Shown here piece by piece: positions 6,140-10,906 of a stretch of 10,906 nucleotides of DNA. Both the position numbers and the translations under genes were made by a program. The stretch spans positions 1 to 10,906 of the forward strand of contig JBIIUJ010000088.1 in NCBI GenBank assembly GCA_044340025.1. The letters are read 5' to 3'. Positions within the stretch are counted from its first letter, which is position 1. Each line of letters starts with the position of its first letter. The stretch comes from JBIIUJ01 sp044340025 (GTDB lineage: Bacteria > Pseudomonadota > Alphaproteobacteria > Caulobacterales > Aquidulcibacteraceae). Under the pieces are notes generated by a model that was not told where the DNA came from, did not search any database, and saw only the letters and a program-made list of their open reading frames with translations.

Positions 6140-6844
6140 ATGACCGTCACGATCGGGTTTCTGCTGTTTCCGATGGTGACACAGCTCGACATGACGGGAC
6201 CCGCCCAGGTGCTTGCGCGCGTGCCGGGGGCAAGCCTGCATTACATCTGGAAGAGCCCGGAGCCCGTCGCCACGGACGCGGGCTTTTCGATCCTGCCGAC
6301 AACCACTTTCCCGGACTGCCCACCGTTGGACGTGCTGATCGTGCCGGGCGGAACGGGAACGCTTGCCCTGTGCGAGGATGACGAGACGCTTGCGTTTCTC
6401 GCCCGCGTGGGGGCGGGGGCGCGTTATGTCTGCTCGGTCTGCAATGGCTCGCTTGTGCTCGGCGCGGCGGGTTTGCTGCAGGGCTATCGCTCGGCCTGCC
6501 ATTGGGCGTGGCGGGAGTTCTTGCCCGCGTTTGACGCCATCCCCGATCCCGCCCGCGTGGTGCGCGACCGCAACCGGCTCTCCGGCGGCGGGGTGACCGC
6601 GGGGATCGATTTCGGCCTGACGCTGGCGGCCGAACTCGCCGGAGAGGAGGTCGCTCAACGCATCCAGCTTGTGCTGGAATATGATCCCGCCCCTCCGTTC
6701 GACAGCGGTTCACCGGAAAAGGCGGGGCCTGAGCGCGTCGCGGCGATCACGCCGGCCTTTACGGCCCGCAAACAGGCGTTTGGAGAGCTTCTCGTGCGCC
6801 GGGGCTGGGCCGGCCAGGCGCGCCTCAGCCCCCGGGGCGGGTGA
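6140..6844 (+). CDS. DJ-1/PfpI family protein, isonitrile hydratase-like
   Basis: This 234-residue cytoplasmic protein of the DJ-1/PfpI superfamily is most like bacterial isonitrile hydratase (InhA), which hydrates isocyanides to N-formamides. Landmarks are IGFLLFPMVTQLDMTGPAQVL with Asp17, VLIVPGGTGT (65-74) and the nucleophile elbow VCNGSLVLGAAGLL with Cys101. These are followed by GYRSACHWAW and by DRNRLSGGGVTAGIDFGLTL, typical of the InhA-like group. Asp17 and Cys101 coincide in number with the catalytic pair I recall for Pseudomonas InhA, but the residue after the cysteine is Asn102 instead of Thr. No AraC-type DNA-binding domain follows, so it is not a GlxA/FtrA-type regulator. The ATG at 6140 has GGGAGG at 6129-6134. 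The 3' end overlaps the convergent propeller gene by 20 bp. The true substrate is uncertain. Confidence 0.85.
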   Translation: MTVTIGFLLFPMVTQLDMTGPAQVLARVPGASLHYIWKSPEPVATDAGFSILPTTTFPDCPPLDVLIVPGGTGTLALCEDDETLAFLARVGAGARYVCSVCNGSLVLGAAGLLQGYRSACHWAWREFLPAFDAIPDPARVVRDRNRLSGGGVTAGIDFGLTLAAELAGEEVAQRIQLVLEYDPAPPFDSGSPEKAGPERVAAITPAFTARKQAFGELLVRRGWAGQARLSPRGG

Positions 6845-8033
6845 GCAGCAGCAGGTCCGGGCCCGCCCGGCCGGAGATGAACAGGTCGGCCCGACCGTCG
6901 CCGTCGAAGTCGCCCGCCGTGGCGTCAAAGCCCACCGTGCCGGCGAGATCGGGCGGCGTCAGCCCGGGGGCTGGCTCCAGCCGGTCGGCCCGGTTCATCA
7001 GCACCACGATGCGTCCATGGAAGCCGGGGCCGGCGAGGCGGGTCGGCTGTGTGGTGAGCACAAGATCGATCCGGCCGTCGCGGTCGAGATCGACCGGCTC
7101 TATGGCCAGCGTGGCTGTCATTCCCGCAGGAACCCAGGCGGCGCTGGCGTCTGTGAACCGGCCCTTGCCATCATTCAGCAACACCCGCAGCCCGCCCGCC
7201 GCGCGCGGGTTCCACAAAACCACATTGGCGAGCACCAGATCGAGGTCGCCGTCGCGGTCGAGGTCGATGAGTTCCACATCGCGGGTTTCTTCCGGCTGGG
7301 CAGGGCGGGGATAGGCGGCGGCCGGGGCGAGCGCGAAGACGCCCTTGCCGTCGTTGAGCCAGATCTGGTTGCGGTCTTCGGCGCCGAACACGAGATCGAG
7401 GTCGCGATCGCCGTCGATGTCGCCGGCGGCTGCGTCCTGCACCCCGGCGTAGGTGTCGGGCAGGCGGGTGAGGCTCTCGTCCACAAAGACGCCCCGGCCG
7501 CGATTCATGAACAGGGTGGAGACCTTGTCGCCGCCGAACAGAAGGTCGGGCAGGCCGTCGGCGTCGGCATCGAAGGCCACCACGCCATTGGCTTTCACCC
7601 GCGCCGCCACCCGCGCGCTTGCGTCCACAAAACGCGTGCCGCGCCCTTCGCTCAGATAGAGTTCGGGGCGCAGATCATCCTCGTTGGCGATCACGACGTC
7701 GCGGTCGCCGTCGCGATCCACATCGACGAGGGCGACTTCCTCGCTGTCGCGCGCGGCGCGCGGCAGGCGGGCCGAAGCATCGGTGAAGCGGCCGCGCCCG
7801 TCGTTCATCAAAAGCCGATTGGGTTCGCGCTCCATGGCGATGACGAGATCGAGGTCGCCGTCTGAGTCCATGTCTGCGGCCCGCGCGCCCATGGAATGGC
7901 CCGGCGCAGGCTTGGCCGGCAGGGTGGCTGAGGCGTCGCGCCAGGCTGGCGGGGCCGCGGGCTGAGCGGGCGTCGCCGCGCCGGCGGCGAGCATGGCGGC
8001 GCCGCCAAGGGAAAGCGCTAGGAGGTGAGGCAT
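6825..8033 (-). CDS. Secreted FG-GAP/VCBS-repeat protein, probable seven-bladed beta-propeller
   Basis: This 402-residue exported protein is built from seven repeats, each with an Asp-rich calcium loop of the DxDxDGDxD type. The loops start near residues 54, 104, 155, 205, 257, 315 and 375. Blade strands such as LLMNDGRGRFTDAS follow most of them, as in integrin-alpha FG-GAP and VCBS domains. Seven units in 350 residues fit one closed propeller. Residues 1-23 (MPHLLALSLGG…AATPA) form the signal peptide, although its n-region has little charge. I chose the ATG at 8033-8031. An in-frame ATG at 8087 would add 18 residues whose third codon positions are far less GC-rich than the gene body. The ligand or partner is unknown. 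It is divergent from the P450 electron-transfer genes and convergent with the DJ-1 gene. Confidence 0.85.
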   Translation of the reverse strand: MPHLLALSLGGAAMLAAGAATPAQPAAPPAWRDASATLPAKPAPGHSMGARAADMDSDGDLDLVIAMEREPNRLLMNDGRGRFTDASARLPRAARDSEEVALVDVDRDGDRDVVIANEDDLRPELYLSEGRGTRFVDASARVAARVKANGVVAFDADADGLPDLLFGGDKVSTLFMNRGRGVFVDESLTRLPDTYAGVQDAAAGDIDGDRDLDLVFGAEDRNQIWLNDGKGVFALAPAAAYPRPAQPEETRDVELIDLDRDGDLDLVLANVVLWNPRAAGGLRVLLNDGKGRFTDASAAWVPAGMTATLAIEPVDLDRDGRIDLVLTTQPTRLAGPGFHGRIVVLMNRADRLEPAPGLTPPDLAGTVGFDATAGDFDGDGRADLFISGRAGPDLLLLTRPGG

Positions 8034-8171
8034 GGCGAACTTTTCGGTTTGAGGAGATGGCGTTGCCGAGCGCGCAAGCTTCCTCATGCGGCGCACCCCA
8101 CGTCAAGCGGCGCGCCAGGGCTGGCGGGAGCGGGCGTCCTGCGCTAGCCCGCGCCTGCGGGAGGATGCGTG
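8034..8171. promoter_or_regulatory. Divergent promoter region between the propeller gene and the ferredoxin reductase gene
   Basis: This 138-bp gap lies between divergently transcribed genes, so promoters for both are expected here. It contains the perfect palindrome CGCCAG-GG-CTGGCG (8113-8126), an inverted pair GCGGGC/GCCCGC (8130-8135 and 8147-8152), and a small CCCGC-GCCT-GCGGG hairpin (8148-8161) that runs into the reductase Shine-Dalgarno GGGAGG (8159-8164). No confident -35/-10 elements can be named. Confidence 0.5.
8113..8126. promoter_or_regulatory. Candidate operator: perfect 6+2+6 palindrome upstream of the reductase
   Basis: CGCCAGGGCTGGCG has exact 6-bp arms around a GG centre and lies 45 bases before the reductase ATG at 8172. 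Its position in a divergent promoter region suits a repressor or activator dimer. GC-rich DNA yields such palindromes by chance fairly often, so confidence is modest. Confidence 0.3.
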
Positions 8172-9398
8172 ATGGCAGGCGTGGTGATCGTTGGCGGCGG
8201 CCAGGCCGGGGCGCAGGCCGCCCAGAGCCTGCGCCAGGGCGGTTATGCCGGCCCGATCACGATGCTTTGCGCCGAGCCTGTCGCGCCCTACCAGCGCCCG
8301 CCGCTTTCCAAGAAGTATCTCTCCGGCGAAATGGGGCTCGACCGGGTGACGTTTCGTCCGGTGGAGGCCTGGGCGGCCGAAGCCGTCGACGTCCGCCTCG
8401 GCGAGCCGGCCCTGGCGTTTGGTCGCACCGCCCGCACCGTCACGACAGCGCGCGGCGTCTACCCCTACGCCAGCCTGATCCTGGCCACAGGCTCGCGCGT
8501 GCGCACCTTGCCGATCCCGGGGGCGGATCTTGCCGGCGTGCACTATCTGCGCACCACAGCAGACGTGGACGGGCTGCGCGCCGGTTTTGCGCCGGGCAGG
8601 CAGCTGGTCATCATCGGCGGCGGCTATATCGGGCTGGAGGTGGCCGCCGTGGCTGCCCGCGCGGGCCTGTCTGTCACGCTGCTGGAAGCGCAGGAACGCG
8701 TGCTCGCCCGCGTGACGGCGCCGGTGGTGTCGGCCTTCTATGAGCGCGTGCACCGCGCCGAGGGCGTGGATATCCGCACCCGCACGGGAGCATCCGCCAT
8801 CGAGGGCGCAGGCGGCGCGGTGACGGCGGTCCGGCTGTCAGGCGGGGAGACGGTCGGTGCTGACCTTGTGCTGATCGGGGTCGGCATCGTGCCGGAACAG
8901 GAGATCGCGGCGGCGGCGGGCCTCGCCTGCGGCAACGGGATCATCGTGGACGAGGCCGCGCGCACCTCCGACCCGCAGGTGTTCGCCATCGGCGACTGCG
9001 CGGAGCGGCCGCTCTTTCCCTATGGCGGGCGCGGGCGGCTCGAAAGTGTCCACAACGCGATCGAACAGGGCAAGATCGCCGCCGCCGCCATCCTGGGCGC
9101 GCCGGCGCCGGTGCTGGAGGCGCCGTGGTTCTGGTCCGATCAGTATGAGCTGAAGCTCCAGACTGCGGGTCTCTTCAACGGTCACGACGAGACGGTGCTG
9201 CGTGGCGATCCCGAAAGCCGGCGCTTTGCGGTCTTTTATCTGCGCGAGGGCCGCCTGATCGCGGTGGACGCCATCAACAGCCCGGCCGAGTTCCTGGCCT
9301 CAAAGCCGCTGATCGCGAAGGGCGCCCGGCTTGCGCGCGCGCTTTTGGCTGATACATCGACGCCCATGAAACAGATCGCCGCGATGGCGACGGCTTAA
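8172..9398 (+). CDS. FAD-dependent ferredoxin reductase (putidaredoxin/rhodocoxin reductase type)
   Basis: This 408-residue flavoprotein moves electrons from NAD(P)H to a [2Fe-2S] ferredoxin. The N-terminal FAD-binding Rossmann motif is VVIVGGGQAG (Gly8, Gly10, Gly13). YQRPPLSKKYL follows as in this family, then ILATGSR, the NAD(P)-binding GGGYIG (149-154) in LVIIGGGYIGLEVAA, and the second FAD motif VFAIGDCAE (270-278). The last ~90 residues (PWFWSDQYELKLQTAG onward) form the C-terminal reductase domain that shapes the flavin face. The acidic end of the second NAD strand (LLEA) suggests NADH over NADPH. The ATG at 8172 is favoured because GGGAGG lies 7 bases before it; a GTG codon immediately precedes it. 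The ferredoxin gene starts 15 bases after the stop, so the two form an operon feeding the downstream P450. Confidence 0.93.
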   Translation: MAGVVIVGGGQAGAQAAQSLRQGGYAGPITMLCAEPVAPYQRPPLSKKYLSGEMGLDRVTFRPVEAWAAEAVDVRLGEPALAFGRTARTVTTARGVYPYASLILATGSRVRTLPIPGADLAGVHYLRTTADVDGLRAGFAPGRQLVIIGGGYIGLEVAAVAARAGLSVTLLEAQERVLARVTAPVVSAFYERVHRAEGVDIRTRTGASAIEGAGGAVTAVRLSGGETVGADLVLIGVGIVPEQEIAAAAGLACGNGIIVDEAARTSDPQVFAIGDCAERPLFPYGGRGRLESVHNAIEQGKIAAAAILGAPAPVLEAPWFWSDQYELKLQTAGLFNGHDETVLRGDPESRRFAVFYLREGRLIAVDAINSPAEFLASKPLIAKGARLARALLADTSTPMKQIAAMATA

Positions 9399-9413
9399 GA
9401 GCGCTGGGAGCCC

Positions 9414-9734
9414 ATGCCGAAAGTCACCTATATCGAGCACTCTGGCAAAGAGCATGTGATCGACGTCGCGGCCGGCGCCACCGTCATGGAAGGCGCGGTC
9501 AAGAACAACGTCCCTGGCATCGACGCTGATTGCGGCGGCGCCTGCGCCTGCGCCACCTGCCATGTCTATGTCGACGACGCCTGGATCGCCAGGACCGGCA
9601 AGGCGGCGAGCATGGAAGAGAGCATGCTGGATTTCGCCGAAGGCGTGACGGCCAATTCGCGCCTGTCCTGCCAGATCACGGTCTCGGCCGATCTGGACGG
9701 GCTGGTCGTGCGGCTGCCTGAAAGCCAGCACTGA
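9414..9734 (+). CDS. [2Fe-2S] ferredoxin, adrenodoxin/putidaredoxin type
   Basis: This 106-residue ferredoxin carries one [2Fe-2S] cluster and shuttles single electrons from the upstream reductase to a P450. The cluster ligands are Cys40, Cys46, Cys49 and Cys86 in the pattern C-x5-C-x2-C-x36-C (DCGGACACATCHVYV … RLSCQI). This is the vertebrate/bacterial P450-type spacing rather than the plant type. An extra cysteine, Cys44, sits inside the loop. The acidic helix between the third and fourth ligands (MEESMLDFAEG) is the usual partner-binding face in putidaredoxin and adrenodoxin. Length is normal for the family. The ATG at 9414 follows GGGAG (9406-9410) with a short 3-base spacing. Isc-type ferredoxins for cluster assembly share this fold, but the neighbours argue for a P450 role. 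Confidence 0.94.
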   Translation: MPKVTYIEHSGKEHVIDVAAGATVMEGAVKNNVPGIDADCGGACACATCHVYVDDAWIARTGKAASMEESMLDFAEGVTANSRLSCQITVSADLDGLVVRLPESQH

Positions 9735-9848
9735 GGCTACACCTGCCGGGCAAAAGTGACGCCCCCGTCACGCAGGTGACAGGGCCGCGCTTTCGTGGTC
9801 TGCTTCCCCAACGACGGCCCTCAGAGCCGCAGTTCGGGAGGACATGTC
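9735..9848. promoter_or_regulatory. Dyad-rich spacer upstream of the P450 gene
   Basis: These 114 bp hold nested inverted repeats. The outer arms are CACCTGC (9740-9746) and GCAGGTG (9772-9778); the inner arms are GTGACG (9756-9761) and CGTCAC (9766-9771) around CCCC. A third half-site GTGAC is at 9776-9780. A separate 7-bp pair AGGGCCG/CGGCCCT spans 9781-9787 and 9815-9821. The Shine-Dalgarno GGGAGGA (9836-9842) precedes the ATG at 9849 by six bases. The length and dyads suggest a control region for the P450. No T tract follows the hairpin, so a rho-independent terminator is unlikely. Confidence 0.5.
9756..9771. promoter_or_regulatory. Candidate operator GTGACG-CCCC-CGTCAC
   Basis: This is a perfect 6+4+6 inverted repeat ending 77 bases before the P450 start codon. 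With GTGAC at 9776-9780 it gives three alternating half-sites. The separation between GTGA and TCAC is 8 bases, so it does not match the CRP/FNR spacing of 6. The binding protein is unknown. Confidence 0.4.
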
Positions 9849-10906
9849 ATGGCCGACGGCGCCCCATCAATTCTGGACTTTCACCGCGCGCGCGCGGCCG
9901 CGCTGCCGCTCGACCAGATAGATGTCAGCGCCGAAGAGCTCTGGGTCAACGATGCGCACTGGCCCTATTTCGAGCGGCTGCGGCGTGAAGACCCCGTGCA
10001 TTGGGTGGTGTCGGACAATCCCGACATCGGCGGCTACTGGTCGGTCACGCGCTTCAACGACATCATGGCGGTGGACACGAACCATCGCCAGTTTTCGTCC
10101 GACGCCTTTCTGGGCGGGATCACGCTGCGCAACTTCGACGAGGATTTCACCCTCCCGATGTTCATCGCGATGGATCCGCCCAGGCACGACGCCCAGCGCA
10201 AGGTGGTCCAGCCGATCGTGGCGCCGGAAAACCTCGCGCGGCTCGAAGGGGTGATCCGTACACGGATCGGTGAAATCTTCGACGGTCTGCCCCGCGATCA
10301 GGAGTTCGACTGGGTGGATCGTGTCTCGATCGAGCTCACCACCCAGATGCTGGCCACCCTGTTTGATTTTCCGTGGGAGGACCGGCGCAAGCTGACGCGC
10401 TGGTCGGATGTGGCGACCGCCTCGCCCGGCGGCGGGATCATCGAGACCGAAGACCAGCGCCGTGCAGAACTGTTTGAATGCGCAGATTATTTCTTCCGTC
10501 TCTGGAACGAGCGGGTGAATGCGCCGCCCACAGGCGACCTCATCTCCATGCTCGCCCATGGCGAAAGCACCCGGAACATGGACCGGATGGAGTTTCTCGG
10601 AAACCTCGTGCTCCTGATCGTGGGCGGCAATGACACCACCCGCAATTCCATCACCGGAGGGCTCTACGCCCTGTCGAAGAACCCGGGCGAGATGGCCAAG
10701 CTGCGCGCCAACCCGGGTGTGATCCCCAACATGGTGAGCGAGATCATCCGCTGGCAGACCCCGCTCGCCCATATGCGCCGCACCGCGCTGGAAGATGTGG
10801 CGCTGGCCGGCAAGACCATCCGCAAGGGCGACAAGGTGGCGATGTGGTATGTGTCGGGCAATCGCGACGAGACCGTGATCCCGGACGCCGACAGCTTCCG
10901 GATCGA
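9849..10906 (+). CDS. Cytochrome P450, CYP153 family, 3' end outside window
   Basis: The open frame covers 352 codons to the window end. By close resemblance it belongs to CYP153, the soluble bacterial P450s that hydroxylate the terminal carbon of medium-chain alkanes and related fatty compounds. Visible motifs are YWSVTRFNDIMAVD, FIAMDPPRHDAQR with the heme-propionate HxxxR (His113, Arg117), and LLIVGGNDTTRNS, the I-helix oxygen-activation site (Gly259-Thr264). SEIIRWQTPLAHMRR carries the ExxR pair Glu298/Arg301, and VAMWYVSGNRDE follows it. NDTTRNS and IIRWQTPLAHMRR are especially CYP153-like. The heme-cysteine loop lies beyond the window. The N-terminus is short, with no membrane anchor. 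The ATG at 9849 follows GGGAGGA by six bases; the ATG at 9844 is in another frame. The reductase and ferredoxin genes upstream are its likely electron donors. Confidence 0.93.
   Translation, partial: MADGAPSILDFHRARAAALPLDQIDVSAEELWVNDAHWPYFERLRREDPVHWVVSDNPDIGGYWSVTRFNDIMAVDTNHRQFSSDAFLGGITLRNFDEDFTLPMFIAMDPPRHDAQRKVVQPIVAPENLARLEGVIRTRIGEIFDGLPRDQEFDWVDRVSIELTTQMLATLFDFPWEDRRKLTRWSDVATASPGGGIIETEDQRRAELFECADYFFRLWNERVNAPPTGDLISMLAHGESTRNMDRMEFLGNLVLLIVGGNDTTRNSITGGLYALSKNPGEMAKLRANPGVIPNMVSEIIRWQTPLAHMRRTALEDVALAGKTIRKGDKVAMWYVSGNRDETVIPDADSFRI

Noticed and set aside
6669..7865. Long plus-strand open frame (about 400 codons) opposite the propeller gene, with repeated VAVEV-like segments
   Set aside because: The repeats are the reverse complement of the Asp-rich calcium loops of the minus-strand gene. 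It also overlaps the well-supported 3' end of the DJ-1 gene.
8034..8096. Longer start (ATG 8087 or GTG 8096) for the propeller protein
   Set aside because: The added codons have much lower GC at third positions than the rest of the gene and would precede the hydrophobic signal segment. The alternative is still possible because the signal peptide from 8033 has few basic residues.
9756..9771. CRP/FNR-type binding site
   Set aside because: GTGA and TCAC are separated by 8 bases, not the 6 typical of that family, and the flanking bases do not fit.
9867..10772. Minus-strand open frame of about 300 codons opposite the P450
   Set aside because: The plus strand encodes unmistakable P450 motifs over the same bases, and the minus-strand product shows no recognisable fold.

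Overview
This high-GC window is dense with genes that have short spacers and strongly GC-biased third codon positions. It looks like a chromosomal segment of an alphaproteobacterium, probably from the Caulobacterales/Maricaulales/Hyphomonadaceae group. That placement is inferred from the style of the TonB-dependent receptor, the alphaproteobacterial HEIGHH zincin and the CYP153-type P450; no rRNA or tRNA gene is present to confirm it. I see no mobile elements, CRISPR arrays or RNA genes.

Layout. (1) 1-1526, plus strand: the 3' part of guanylate kinase (gmk), overlapping by 2 bp a 3-hydroxyisobutyryl-CoA hydrolase-type enzyme. (2) 1613-5070, plus strand: a small zincin metallopeptidase overlaps a secreted YbjN-like protein with a Pro/Ala tail. 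A TonB-dependent outer-membrane receptor with a Gly-rich insertion follows. (3) 5213-6082: a secreted two-domain beta/gamma-crystallin-like protein, preceded by an 11-bp-period direct repeat typical of OmpR/PhoB-family operators. (4) 6140-6844: a DJ-1/PfpI-family enzyme resembling isonitrile hydratase. It converges on and overlaps (5) 8033-6825, minus strand: a secreted protein with seven FG-GAP/VCBS-type calcium loops, probably a seven-bladed propeller. (6) 8172-10906, plus strand: a three-component P450 system made of an FAD ferredoxin reductase, a [2Fe-2S] ferredoxin and a CYP153-family P450 cut by the window end.

The strongest functional unit is region 6. Electrons would pass from NAD(P)H through the FAD reductase and the ferredoxin to the P450, which by family should hydroxylate the terminal carbon of medium-chain alkanes or fatty acyl compounds. 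The order reductase-ferredoxin-P450 and the 114-bp dyad-rich spacer before the P450 suggest separate control of the oxygenase. The TonB receptor and several secreted proteins give the rest of the window an envelope theme, but no pathway link between the blocks can be shown from sequence alone. I found no clearly new multi-gene system. The best leads are the candidate regulatory dyads, the degenerate calcium motifs of the crystallin-like protein, the active-site change in the DJ-1 protein and the YbjN-like/zincin pair.
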